Part shown: positions 25,465 through 33,954 of the stretch, one piece after another
Numbering within the stretch: the first letter of the stretch is position 1
Layout of the letters: the number at the start of each line of letters is the position of its first letter
DNA from: Rossellomorea arthrocnemi
Lineage (GTDB): Bacteria > Bacillota > Bacilli > Bacillales > Bacillaceae_B
NCBI RefSeq assembly: GCF_904424705.1
Contig: NZ_CAJGBF010000007.1
Span: 124,001-188,000 of the forward strand
Length of the DNA stretch: 64,000 nt
Direction: 5' to 3'
The notes under the pieces: model-generated
What the model was told of the DNA's origin: nothing
Seen by the model: only the letters and a program-made list of their open reading frames with translations
Databases searched by the model: none
Position numbers and translations under genes: made by a program

Positions 25465-25533
25465 ATTACGCTCCTTATCTTTGACATATAAAATAAGGAT
25501 ACTAAACAACGGTGAGGAACTCAATTTTAATAA

Positions 25534-25561
25534 GCTAACGAGGGAAATAAGAAATTGGATC
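25534..25561 (-). promoter_or_regulatory. ECF-type promoter element, site B (sigma gene, autoregulatory)
   Basis: On the minus strand, GATCC-N16-CGTTAGC ends 70 bp before the sigma start codon. It matches sites A and C in both boxes and in the 16-nt spacer. Confidence 0.7.
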
Positions 25562-25612
25562 ACAGGTGTTTGAGAAAATGTTAGTGGGGTAAACAGGTGG
25601 GTTGGTGTTGGT

Positions 25613-25642
25613 AAAAAAATCCCCCATTTTAAAATGGGGGAT
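25613..25642 (-). terminator. Terminator of mreBH
   Basis: A perfect 12-bp palindromic stem (ATCCCCCATTTT and complement) is followed on the minus strand by T7. Confidence 0.85.
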
Positions 25643-25649
25643 GGTCTAC

Positions 25650-26654
25650 TTATTTTACTTTTTGCAATTTGTGAATCACGGATAAGGAACGTCCTGTTCC
25701 AATTGCCACAGATTCAAGCGGGTTTGGAGCTAAGTGAACCGGTACGACAATTTCCTGACTCAGCCAATCCTGAAGTCCGTTAAGGAGGGCTCCTCCACCA
25801 GTTAAGATGACACCCCGGTCCACGATGTCCCCACTCAATTCAGGCGGACAATTTTCCAATGTGGCACGAATCGTTTCCAGGATATGAAGAAGAGACTCTT
25901 TCAATGCATCCTGAATTTCATTCGACGATAGTTCAATCGTTTTTGGAAGACCGGTGACAAGATCACGTCCGCGAATATCCATCGTTCTTTCTTCGTGATC
26001 GATCAATGCTTGACCTACTTCGATTTTGACTAATTCTGCCGTTCTTTCACCAATCAACAGATTGTAGCGTTTACGCACATATTGAACGATATCTTCGTCC
26101 ATTTGATCTCCACCGATACGAATGGTATTACAAGAAACAACACCACCGTAAGAAATGATCGCCACTTCCGTCGTTCCTCCACCGATGTCGACGATTACGT
26201 TGGCAACAGGCTCGCCGACTGGAAGATCTGCACCAATTGCGGCTGCGACAGGCTCTTCAATCAGAGTCACGGATTTCGCGCCGCTTCCTCTAACAGCATC
26301 CTGAATCGCTCTTCTTTCAACGCTTGTAGCACCAGAAGGGGTACAAACAACCACCGTTGGCTTACGGATAGAGAATCCTAACTTTTTACTCGCTTTTTTC
26401 ATGACTTGTTTCAGCATTTCAGTTGTTACGTCAAAGTCGGCAATCACGCCATCTTTAAGGGGACGTACAGCCACAATCTTGCCTGGTGTTTTCCCGATCA
26501 TGCTTTTGGCTTCAGTTCCAACAGCCAATACCGTTTTATTTTCCGTGTCAATCGCCACAACAGATGGCTCATTAAGTATAATTCCTTTATTTTTACTATA
26601 AACAAGTATATTTGCAGTTCCTAAATCGATCCCAATTTCAGAGTTTGATAACAT
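25650..26654 (-). CDS. mreBH: Rod-shape determining actin homologue MreBH
   Basis: This encodes 334 residues after GGAGGAATACTG. The actin-fold phosphate loops are intact: [13 protein letters not shown] near the start, [16 protein letters not shown] in the middle and [12 protein letters not shown] near the end. MreBH rather than MreB or Mbl is indicated by [38 protein letters not shown] and [29 protein letters not shown]. It forms membrane-associated filaments that guide cell-wall synthesis and, in B. subtilis, the LytE hydrolase. The gene is single and 190 bp downstream of the ECF sigma gene start in the opposite reading order, with its own terminator. Confidence 0.9.
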   Translation of the reverse strand: MLSNSEIGIDLGTANILVYSKNKGIILNEPSVVAIDTENKTVLAVGTEAKSMIGKTPGKIVAVRPLKDGVIADFDVTTEMLKQVMKKASKKLGFSIRKPTVVVCTPSGATSVERRAIQDAVRGSGAKSVTLIEEPVAAAIGADLPVGEPVANVIVDIGGGTTEVAIISYGGVVSCNTIRIGGDQMDEDIVQYVRKRYNLLIGERTAELVKIEVGQALIDHEERTMDIRGRDLVTGLPKTIELSSNEIQDALKESLLHILETIRATLENCPPELSGDIVDRGVILTGGGALLNGLQDWLSQEIVVPVHLAPNPLESVAIGTGRSLSVIHKLQKVK

Positions 26655-27023
26655 CAGTATTCCTCCAACTATAAGAATTCTACACAGTATAACCTTCTAT
26701 ACAGTATAGGAGATTTTTGAGGGTTATGAATGTGGAGAAATTTACCACCGACAAAATGTTACAAAGTGTGACAGAAGTGAAAGCGCTGTGAAAAAAACAA
26801 AACGTCCTTACAGAGCCATTTCGAATACCTCCATATGTATAAAGGGACGGACCTTTCCTTATTGTTCGTTAAAAAAATTTAAACGTTCTGTAATAATGAT
26901 AGGGGTGATTTTGACTAGTAAAACGAACCCGGGGAGGGGAGTCGTAGGGGAATGGTGTGAAGTTATTGTCGGAATTTGGGAGTTGTGTGGTGAAGACAGG
27001 CATACGGGCGTTCCGAGGCTGGA

Positions 27024-27070
27024 TATCAGCGGAAATTTCGATATATCAGCGAAAATCCTTTTTTATCAGC
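27024..27070. repeat. Three-copy array of TATCAGC, exact 20-bp period
   Basis: TATCAGC begins at 27024, 27044 and 27064, each copy followed by GGAAA or GAAA. The surrounding 26655-27123 has no convincing gene; it also holds a single GGGACGGACC word at 26844 and a TGAAAGCGCT cre-like half at 26778. Confidence 0.6.
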
Positions 27071-27081
27071 GAAACTAAACC

Positions 27082-27118
27082 TAAAAAAGAGAATGCCCCA
27101 TCACAAGGCATTCTCTCC
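27082..27118 (-). terminator. Terminator of the chemoreceptor gene
   Basis: The stem AGAGAATGCC with its complement and a 9-nt loop is followed on the minus strand by T6. It is 6 bp downstream of the stop. Confidence 0.8.
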
Positions 27119-27123
27119 TTCTA

Positions 27124-28782
27124 TTAAAGGGTAAACCGCTCCAATTGTTTCTTCATCTCGATCGTCATTTTGTTCAGCTCGCCCACTTGCTCATTCATTC
27201 GTTCAAAGTATCGAAGCTGTTCTTCTGTGGAGGATGAGATTTCTTCTGTGCCAGCCGCGGTTTCTTCGGTAATGGCTGAAATGTTTTCAATGGCGGCCGT
27301 CACCTGGTTGGTACGCTCGGTGGAAGCAAGCATTCCGTTTTCGAGCTTCGTAAGAGTATCGAAAATAGTAGAAACATTTCCCGAAATCTCTTCAAAAGCC
27401 TGCTCGGTCACATTCATGGAATCGACCTGCTGAGTAGACAGGTTTTTCCCTTTTTGTGAAGCTTCCATAATCGACTGAATGCCTTGTTTAATACTCCCTA
27501 CCATACTGCCGATACGTTCCGTTGCAATGGAAGAGTCTTCTGCGAGCTTACGAACTTCCTGGGCAACGACGGCGAATCCTTTTCCTGCGTCACCTGCCCG
27601 GGCGGCTTCGATGGCTGCATTTAACGCAAGGAGATTGGTTTGATCGGCAATTTCCCGGACCGCCTGGGCGGCATTCTCGATTTCACCTGTATATTGAGCG
27701 AAGGACTCGACGGAATCCATGATGGAGGTCGAAGAGTCAGCGATCATTTCAGCAAATTCCTGCTGCTTATTCAATGAAGAACGACCGCGCCCGACCGATT
27801 CCAGCGCCACTTTACTGCTCTCCGATGATTCCCCGCTCTGTTTGACATTTTGAGCGAAATCGTCACCCATTACTGCCATAAGGGCAGCGGTTGATTGGAT
27901 ATCCTCGGAGATCGATTGACTTCCTTTGGCGAGCTCCTCCGTAGAGAGAGCGACCTGATGGCTGCTTTCCGTCAGACTCGTCATCTGGGAGCGGACATCT
28001 TGAGTGAATCTCTCTACATTAGATCCGATGTCATGGACGGATTGGACCGTACTCCGAAGGTTTTCTACCATATGGTGAAACGCCGTTTGGAGCTTATCGA
28101 CTTCGAATCGGCTGCCTTTCTCATTAACCGAGTCGATTGTGATCGTTAAATCTCCGTCGGCCATTTTTTCAGCGTTCGCTACCATCTTGTTCAAAGGATT
28201 CACGATTCTCCGTGTGAGCAGATTTGATGCTGTGAGAGAGACGATAATCGTCACGATAAAGCCGATGATGGAAGCCCATACGATGAACTGGATCTGACTC
28301 TTGTTTTCTTTTAACAAATTTTGATACCATTCGCTTGTTTGTTTATTTAATAGATACATATCGTTTAGGACACCGGAAATCCGTATCGATTGTCGCTTGA
28401 TCTCTGCTTTGTTCATTTCACTAAGAGCTTTATCCGAAGCCGATTTCAGATCGGTGAATTTGGACTCTATGGAAGACAGGGTCTGTTTTTGATTTTTCAC
28501 TGAGATCGATTTCTTCAACTCAGTGATTTGAGCCGAGGTTTGTTCCAATAAACTTTCTACCATTTGTTTATTTTCCTCCGTCGAATTGACCGAGTAGTTC
28601 GAAAGGGCTTGTTTCGTTACGATGAGATCCCCTCGTAATGTTTCGGTCTCGAGTAGCATCTGTACGTCTTCTTTTGCAGAATTCTGGAGTGAAATCAGTT
28701 GCGAGACGATGTAACCAATGATAATGGTAGAAAGGACAAGGGGGATCAGCCCCAAAATCAGTAAACGTTTTTTTAGTGCCAT
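27124..28782 (-). CDS. Methyl-accepting chemotaxis protein
   Basis: This encodes 552 residues with AAGGAGTAATGTC before the ATG. The first membrane helix is about residues 7-27, followed by an extracytoplasmic four-helix-type sensor (about 30-165), a second helix (about 166-188), HAMP, and the signalling domain with the hairpin tip [21 protein letters not shown] and [17 protein letters not shown]. The receptor lacks a CheR/CheB docking pentapeptide at its C-terminus (ends LERFTL). It starts 21 bp after the BMP-family lipoprotein gene, which may deliver its ligand. Confidence 0.92.
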   Translation of the reverse strand: MALKKRLLILGLIPLVLSTIIIGYIVSQLISLQNSAKEDVQMLLETETLRGDLIVTKQALSNYSVNSTEENKQMVESLLEQTSAQITELKKSISVKNQKQTLSSIESKFTDLKSASDKALSEMNKAEIKRQSIRISGVLNDMYLLNKQTSEWYQNLLKENKSQIQFIVWASIIGFIVTIIVSLTASNLLTRRIVNPLNKMVANAEKMADGDLTITIDSVNEKGSRFEVDKLQTAFHHMVENLRSTVQSVHDIGSNVERFTQDVRSQMTSLTESSHQVALSTEELAKGSQSISEDIQSTAALMAVMGDDFAQNVKQSGESSESSKVALESVGRGRSSLNKQQEFAEMIADSSTSIMDSVESFAQYTGEIENAAQAVREIADQTNLLALNAAIEAARAGDAGKGFAVVAQEVRKLAEDSSIATERIGSMVGSIKQGIQSIMEASQKGKNLSTQQVDSMNVTEQAFEEISGNVSTIFDTLTKLENGMLASTERTNQVTAAIENISAITEETAAGTEEISSSTEEQLRYFERMNEQVGELNKMTIEMKKQLERFTL

Positions 28783-28803
28783 GACATTACTCCTTAGATG
28801 AAT

Positions 28804-29781
28804 TTATTCCATGTTGACCGTGATATCTCCCGAGATGATCTTGTTTTTAGCGTCTTCCAGTTTTTTTGTTTCTTCAGGAGACAGACTGGTGACGCGGATC
28901 GGGGCAAGGCCGACGCCATCTTCTTTAAGACCGAGTTCATAAGCATGTTGAGAGATCTTATGATCGTTCATGAGTTCCTCCGTTATGTTAAAAACAGCGT
29001 TGTCGACTTTTTTGACCATGGAAGTAACAACGGATTTTTCCGCAATGAAATATTGATCAGAATCGACTCCTCCAGAATATTTCCCTGCTTTTTGAGCAGC
29101 CTGGATTGCCCCGACCCCTGTAAAACCGGCAGCTGGGTAAATAAAATCAGCACCCTGTTTCATTTGTTTCTCGGCAATCTGTCTGCCTAGTGCTGCGTCA
29201 CCGAAATTATTGGCGGAGTCATTTAACACGTTAATAGAAGGATTGATATATTTCGCACCTTGTATATAGCCTTTTTCAAATCGCTGGATGACCGGTACAT
29301 CGGCCCCGCTAATGAATCCGATTGTACCTGTCTTGGATTTCATTGCGGCAACCATACCGAGAAGGAAGCTTCCTTCATGTTCCTTAAACGTAATCGACGT
29401 AATATTGTCCATTTCTGAAAAACCATCTATCAAAAGAAACTTTTGATCCGGATTCTCCTTGGCTACCTTTTCAAGAGCATCCTGAATTGAAAAACCAAGT
29501 CCGATCACAAGTTCATGATCCTGTTCAACCAGTTCCTGAAGAGCGCCTTCAAAATCCCCGTCAGGAGCTTCTCTATAATCAAATAAAATACCTAATTCAT
29601 CCCGGGCACGTTCCAGTCCCCTGAAGGCGGAATCATTAAATGAGCCATCCCCCAGTCCTGTATCCGAGAGCAGGATCCCGATACTATGCTGTTTCTCTGT
29701 GTTGGTTTCTTCCGTCATAGGCGTAGAACACCCTGCCACAAAAAGCATGACAAGAAGAAACATACTGATAATCTTCTTCAA
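28804..29781 (-). CDS. BMP/PnrA-family substrate-binding lipoprotein
   Basis: This encodes 325 residues from a TTG start 7 nt after GGAGG. Lipobox LFVAGC (C18) follows the signal. The family blocks are IGILLSDTGLGDGSFNDSAFRGLERA, then LVIGLGFSIQDALEKVA, GTIGFISGADVPVIQRFEKGYIQGA and VDSDQYF. Relatives bind purine nucleosides for ABC importers. No permease or ATPase gene is adjacent; instead a chemoreceptor follows in the same transcript, so a sensing role is likely. Confidence 0.85.
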   Translation of the reverse strand: MKKIISMFLLVMLFVAGCSTPMTEETNTEKQHSIGILLSDTGLGDGSFNDSAFRGLERARDELGILFDYREAPDGDFEGALQELVEQDHELVIGLGFSIQDALEKVAKENPDQKFLLIDGFSEMDNITSITFKEHEGSFLLGMVAAMKSKTGTIGFISGADVPVIQRFEKGYIQGAKYINPSINVLNDSANNFGDAALGRQIAEKQMKQGADFIYPAAGFTGVGAIQAAQKAGKYSGGVDSDQYFIAEKSVVTSMVKKVDNAVFNITEELMNDHKISQHAYELGLKEDGVGLAPIRVTSLSPEETKKLEDAKNKIISGDITVNME

Positions 29782-29822
29782 ACCGTAACCTCCAAATATG
29801 GTAATAATAAGACACTTTATAT

Positions 29823-29854
29823 GTCCGTACCTCTGTATTATCGGAGGGACGGAC
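29823..29854. repeat. Degenerate GGGACGGACC-family hairpin (copy 5)
   Basis: GTCCGTACCTC (from 29823) pairs imperfectly with GAGGGACGGAC (ending 29854) across a 10-nt loop, upstream of the BMP gene. Confidence 0.5.
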
Positions 29855-30004
29855 CTTTTTTGAAGGGAGAAGAAAGAAAAAAATAAGGTGAGGGAGGGTA
29901 GCGGCTAGTGTCTGGTAGTGGCGTATCGTAATAGGGGGAAGTGATGAAGATTCTGTACTTACAGAACAGGAGATCGGCAGAATTTTCAATTTTACCACAT
30001 AAGA

Positions 30005-30034
30005 AAGGAGATGCTCTTTAACAAGCATCTCCTT
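30005..30034 (-). terminator. Terminator of the thioesterase gene
   Basis: An 11-bp stem (AAGGAGATGCT and its complement) with an 8-nt loop lies 5 bp past the minus-strand stop. The T-run is short (TTTCTT). Confidence 0.65.
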
Positions 30035-30038
30035 CAAG

Positions 30039-30542
30039 CTAATAGGCTTTACGGAAAAATTCCGCCAGCTCTTCACTGTGCTTTTTGCGTGCTTTACGGT
30101 GCTCGGCACGATTTTTGGCTGTTTCGTTCAGCCACTTCTCTTCTTCTGTTTCAGGAACGACCTCAGGGATGATGGCCGGCTTGTTGCCTTCCAGTGCCAC
30201 AAAGGTCAAGAAGGAAATGGCTGCCACATTGGTTTCGCCTGTAAGAAGAACTTCTGAAGTCACTTTTACGGAAACTTCCATGGAACTGCGTCCTGTATAG
30301 GTGACGATCGCTTCTAACGTAACAGCATCACCTACTTTAATGGGCTGAAGAAAGTCGACGGAATCCGTAGAGGCCGTTACGACGGGCTTGCGGGCATGAC
30401 GGGTGGCGGCAATGGAGGCCACGTCGTCTATATAGGCCATCAGTTTTCCACCGAATAACGTACCGTGATGGTTCGTATCAGGTGGAAGAACGTGGGTCGT
30501 TTTACTTGTTTTCGTTTCTTTCATCGTCTTTTTTTCTCTCAA
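30039..30542 (-). CDS. Hotdog-fold acyl-CoA thioesterase (YkhA/ACOT7-like)
   Basis: This encodes about 167 residues. I choose the TTG (LREKKTMKET) 8 nt after GGAAGG; a GTG 9 nt upstream overlaps that signal, and the ATG of MKETKTS is also possible. The hotdog helix motif is LPPDTNHHGTLFGGKLMAYIDDVASIAA, followed by TASTDSVDFLQPIKVGD, the active-site block of this thioesterase group. It hydrolyses acyl-CoA. The C-terminal 40 residues are highly charged (RAEHRKARKKHSEELAEFF). It is a single-gene unit. Confidence 0.85.
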   Translation of the reverse strand: MREKKTMKETKTSKTTHVLPPDTNHHGTLFGGKLMAYIDDVASIAATRHARKPVVTASTDSVDFLQPIKVGDAVTLEAIVTYTGRSSMEVSVKVTSEVLLTGETNVAAISFLTFVALEGNKPAIIPEVVPETEEEKWLNETAKNRAEHRKARKKHSEELAEFFRKAY

Positions 30543-30634
30543 TGGTTTCACCTTCCGTTGTCAATGTGAAAAAAGATTACTACCTTATACTATTCACTAA
30601 ACAGCAACGGAAGAAACATAAATTTCGCAAAAAG

Positions 30635-31828
30635 TTATAGAAATATACTAATGATAATGGCTGTGATAAAGCTTGCAAGTGTTCCTGCCAGGATGGCTTT
30701 TAAGCTTAGTTTGGACACCATTGGTCTTTGCGTCGGCTCTAAAGAACCAAGTCCGACGATCAGCTGTCCGATGGAAGACAGGTTGGCGAAATTACAGAGG
30801 GCGACAGAAAGAATCGCAACAGTCTTTGGTGAAAGCTCGCTCATCATTCCTGAAAGTTCTTGGTAAGCCACAAACTCGTTCACAGAAAGCTTCGTTCCGA
30901 TGATGGATGCTGCACGGAATGCTTCATCCATCGGAATCCCGACTAATAAAGCCAGTGGATAAAATACGTAACCAAATACAGTCGAAAGGCTCGTATCGAC
31001 CAATCCCAATAGTCCATTGACGGCAGCGAGGATTCCGATGAATGCGATCAGTAGACCACCGATATTAATCGCTAATTGAGTTCCATTCAGGGCACCTTCG
31101 GAAATCGCTTCAAAAACATTCGTATGAGTGGTTTTCCCTAATGAAATATCCCCATTTGTCCGGGATTCCTCTGTTTCCGGTTCGATCACCTTCGCGATGA
31201 CAAGGGATACGATGGGAACACTGAATACAGATAATAGAAGGAATTTCATATCAATCCCCATCAGTGAGTACCCGATTAGAATAGCTCCACTTGCTGAAGC
31301 CGTTCCCCCGACCATGACGGCAAAAAGTTCAGATCGTGTGAGCTTCACTAAATAAGGCTTGATCAATAAGGGGGCTTCCGCTAACCCGAGAAACGAATTT
31401 CCGATTGCGTTAAACGATTCAACTTTGGTCGTCCCAAGGATTTTCCCTAATCCGATTCCGATATATTTAACGAAAAACGGAATGATCCGTAAGTAATAAA
31501 GGGCAGAGATCAAGGCTGAAATAAAGATGATAGCCCCGAGTACATTGATGGCGAACACGAATGAAATGTTCGTCCCCTTTTCAAAGAAGCCCCCGAATAC
31601 AAACATGATTCCTTCGTTACTGTAATCAATGACCTTCTGAACACCCAAAGCGGCTTTCTTTAAAACCGTTTGGCCGAATGGAACCTTTAAAACAAATAAA
31701 ACAAGCAGAAATTCAAGACAGATGCCGATGATGGTCGTCCGCCATTGGATGGCCGAGCGGTTGCTGCTCAAGGCCCAAGCCAGAAATAGAACGCCAAGTA
31801 AAGATAAGATGCCATACACTAAACTCAC
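30635..31828 (-). CDS. nupC: NupC-type concentrative nucleoside transporter
   Basis: This encodes 397 residues from a GTG start 9 nt after GGAGG. It has about eight to ten membrane helices and the CNT family motifs FVFGGFFEKG, GNSFLGLAEAPLLIKPYL, GGTASASGAILIGYS and LCNFANLSSIGQLIVG, which form the sodium/nucleoside site. It imports nucleosides by cation symport. The mRNA leader carries a purine riboswitch with a guanine-type specificity base, so it should be shut off when guanine or hypoxanthine is abundant. The symbol is by family resemblance. Confidence 0.88.
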   Translation of the reverse strand: MSLVYGILSLLGVLFLAWALSSNRSAIQWRTTIIGICLEFLLVLFVLKVPFGQTVLKKAALGVQKVIDYSNEGIMFVFGGFFEKGTNISFVFAINVLGAIIFISALISALYYLRIIPFFVKYIGIGLGKILGTTKVESFNAIGNSFLGLAEAPLLIKPYLVKLTRSELFAVMVGGTASASGAILIGYSLMGIDMKFLLLSVFSVPIVSLVIAKVIEPETEESRTNGDISLGKTTHTNVFEAISEGALNGTQLAINIGGLLIAFIGILAAVNGLLGLVDTSLSTVFGYVFYPLALLVGIPMDEAFRAASIIGTKLSVNEFVAYQELSGMMSELSPKTVAILSVALCNFANLSSIGQLIVGLGSLEPTQRPMVSKLSLKAILAGTLASFITAIIISIFL

Positions 31829-31989
31829 AATACCAATCCTCCAAAAGTGGTTTCTTCATCGAATCCTCACGTTGATGTCGTATGATGTCAGACTTCTCAA
31901 AAATCAAAATAAAAAAGTGCATGAAGACATTCTCTAATAAACCAGGGAAAGTCTCCACACACCTTTATACAGTATATAGAACAGACTTT

Positions 31990-32058
31990 CCTTATAGTCC
32001 GGCACTTTACGGCTGCCAGGTAGAGACTTATGGTCCATATCACCATAGATATATAAGG
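31990..32058 (-). promoter_or_regulatory. Purine riboswitch aptamer, guanine/hypoxanthine class
   Basis: On the minus strand the P1 arms CCTTATA and TATAAGG enclose TATGGT/ACCATA (P2), the junction AGTCTCTACC and the P3 stem around CCGTAAA. The J3/1 sequence is GACTAT; its C at the discriminating position indicates guanine rather than adenine. Downstream, GGAAAGTCT and AGACTTTCC (31946-31991) form a 9-bp hairpin touching P1, a possible switching partner, although no clear T-run follows. The 31829-31945 rest holds no gene. Confidence 0.88.
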
Positions 32059-32143
32059 AATTCGTATGAAGTTAATTTAAAAATATGTTCTCTACTCTAC
32101 CACAGGATGAAAGCTCTCCACAACCGTTTTTTTATTTTACCAA

Positions 32144-32204
32144 AAAGAGGGACGGACCTTCATTCCTATGACCTGGTCATAGGAATGAAGGTCCGTCCCT
32201 CTTT
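32144..32204. repeat. 61-bp perfect palindrome with GGGACGGACC core (copy 6)
   Basis: Thirty-base arms (32144-32173 and 32175-32204) are exact complements about a single T at 32174. The outer part is the family core AGAGGGACGGACCTT; the inner half is unrelated sequence mirrored exactly. It lies 3 bp after the stop of the small minus-strand gene and can serve as its terminator. Confidence 0.85.
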
Positions 32205-32207
32205 CCA

Positions 32208-32336
32208 TTATTTTGTACGTTCTAACAGGTTTGCGAGAACGTGTTTTTTGTAGGATTCTACTTTGCGTTCTTCGTAGCGGCGCACTCCCGCTTTTTTTAG
32301 TTCTTCTACGTACCAGCCTTTGCTTCCGATATGCAT
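32208..32336 (-). CDS. DUF2639-like small protein (YflJ-like)
   Basis: This encodes 42 residues starting MHIGSKGWYVEELKKAG and rich in Lys and Arg. The GSKGW-x-x-ELKK-x-G beginning and the YK-x-x-VL-x-NL ending match what I recall of the short DUF2639 proteins of Bacillus. AAAGGATG lies upstream with somewhat long spacing. It has no membrane segment; the role is unknown. The 61-bp palindrome follows the stop. Confidence 0.6.
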   Translation of the reverse strand: MHIGSKGWYVEELKKAGVRRYEERKVESYKKHVLANLLERTK

Positions 32337-32540
32337 TGAAATAAACATCCTTTCTTTGCGTTATATTAAATGGAATCTCCGACTAGCTCCAGCTTAAGAT
32401 CTTAAGAGCTACGTTAAGATTGCTTACGGTTGTACATTGTAACATCTCAGTTTTTATGGGAAAAGGGGGTAAACGGAATTTTTCGGATTCATCCTTTTCT
32501 GAAAATTTTTCGGGGAAAATTAATTTTTTATAAAAAAAGT

Positions 32541-32568
32541 GATCCAAATATGAACCGCCTTCGTTAGC
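32541..32568 (+). promoter_or_regulatory. ECF-type promoter element, site C (secreted repeat proteins)
   Basis: GATCC at 32541-32545 and CGTTAGC at 32562-32568 are separated by exactly 16 nt, as at sites A and B. It lies 120 bp upstream of the first secreted repeat protein gene, in the right orientation. The rest of 32337-32687 shows no gene. Confidence 0.7.
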
Positions 32569-32687
32569 TTTATGAAAACGGGATGCAGAGTGTGTACAGG
32601 TCGGGTTTAATCCATTGTATACCAGGGTAAACATTCTTTGCGCATGAGCATCCGAATAATTGAATCAGAAGGAGGTGACAAGACGCA

Positions 32688-33923
32688 GTGCAAAAACACC
32701 TAATTCAGGCTTTTCTCTTTTTGGGAGTCATCAGTATTCCTACTTTTGCCTCGGCAGAAGGGGGGCTCCTCTCCAATGTGACGAATGAAGTCAACGCAGT
32801 CACTGACAAAGCGACGACTTCGAACGAAGTCCTGTCCGCTGAAGAAACCTCTGAGGATGAGAATCACTCAGAAAGAAACTTACTTTCAGGTACGGTTGAT
32901 TCGGTGACAGCCGCGGTTGATCAGACAACAGGAACAGTTGCTGATACAGTGGATGCCGCAACTGGGACCGCAGGAAATGCGGTGGACAAAACCGTTGAGC
33001 ATACGACAAAACCGGTTACAGATATCGTAGGAGAATCAGCGGCTCCTGTAACGGAAACGGTGAACAATACGACCAAGGCGGTTACAAATACTGTTGAACA
33101 AACAACGAAATCTGTAACCGGTACGGTGGATTCAACGACAAAGACGGTCACCGATACCGTGGAAGAAACAACGAAATCTGTAACCGGTACGGTGGATTCA
33201 ACGACAAAGACGGTCACCGATACCGTGGAAGAAACAACGAAATCTGTCTCAGATTCATTGGCAGATGATAAGCCTCTATTGGACGTAGACTTGTCGGATC
33301 ATCCTGAAGTGAAAATAAATACAGGAAATGTCGATATTGAAGTTTCAAAAGAACCTGAGGTGAAAGTGGAAACCGGGGGACTCGAGGCCGATGTTTCAAA
33401 CGAACCATCAGCAAAAGTGGAAGATGAGCCCTCTGTGGCTAGGCCAAAAGAAAATGATGAAGTCGAAGTGGAGAGAGGAGACGCTCCGAAGGAACCGGTA
33501 AAACAAGAGGTTCCAGTCGAAGGATCTGCTGAAGAAGCAGAGAAAAGTTCCCTCAGATTGAGCGAAGCAAAACAAGTAAAGGAATCCTTACGTACAAATC
33601 CGGCTGAAGTTGAGCAAAAAGAACCTGCCAAAGTGGAAGAGTCAGAAAAGCAGCATGAACTTCCCTTCACACCTGTTAAAAAGATGGAACCTGTCCTCAC
33701 GACCACTACTCTAAATTCTACAAGTCAGTCTTCCAGTACAAGTGGGGTGAGTGGCCAGGTAAGCGGATCAACCTCTTTATGGTATGTGTCGGATCAGCAG
33801 GCAGTTACCGTCAACTTCCAAACAGCCAATATGTATGAGAAAAATAATCGCTACTATGATCAGTGGTTAAACGCACCACCGTCCCAACCACCTCAACAAT
33901 CTCTTCTTTTCAAAAGTATATAA
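32688..33923 (+). CDS. Secreted 11-mer-repeat protein
   Basis: This encodes 411 residues from a GTG start with GGAGG 12 nt upstream (long spacing). A signal peptide (about 1-23, cleaved after ASA) is followed by about 150 residues of 11-mer repeats of the form T-T-K-x-V-T-x-T-V-x-x, predicted amphipathic helices resembling LEA/phasin-like repeats. An acidic, Pro/Glu/Lys/Val-rich region (about 190-330) and a Ser/Thr-rich tail ending in VTVNFQTANMYEKNNRYYDQW come next. There is no Cys and no anchoring signal. It precedes a second secreted repeat protein by 31 bp and shares ECF site C. Confidence 0.75.
   Translation: MQKHLIQAFLFLGVISIPTFASAEGGLLSNVTNEVNAVTDKATTSNEVLSAEETSEDENHSERNLLSGTVDSVTAAVDQTTGTVADTVDAATGTAGNAVDKTVEHTTKPVTDIVGESAAPVTETVNNTTKAVTNTVEQTTKSVTGTVDSTTKTVTDTVEETTKSVTGTVDSTTKTVTDTVEETTKSVSDSLADDKPLLDVDLSDHPEVKINTGNVDIEVSKEPEVKVETGGLEADVSNEPSAKVEDEPSVARPKENDEVEVERGDAPKEPVKQEVPVEGSAEEAEKSSLRLSEAKQVKESLRTNPAEVEQKEPAKVEESEKQHELPFTPVKKMEPVLTTTTLNSTSQSSSTSGVSGQVSGSTSLWYVSDQQAVTVNFQTANMYEKNNRYYDQWLNAPPSQPPQQSLLFKSI
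33101..33246 (+). repeat. 66-bp tandem repeat inside the secreted 11-mer protein gene
   Basis: The word AACAACGAAATCTGT starts at about 33101, 33167 and 33233, a period of 66 bp (two 11-mers). The first two units are nearly identical in DNA, indicating recent duplication. Confidence 0.8.
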
Positions 33924-33954
33924 ATTAAAAACTTTTAAAAGGAGAGAATTAAAA

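Noticed and set aside
26778-26791. cre site upstream of mreBH
   Set aside because: TGAAAGCGCTGTGA breaks the consensus in the second half and lies about 125 bp from the start with no clear promoter.
26788-27078. 96-residue plus-strand ORF
   Set aside because: It runs across a repeat word and the TATCAGC array, has no ribosome binding site and no recognisable pattern.
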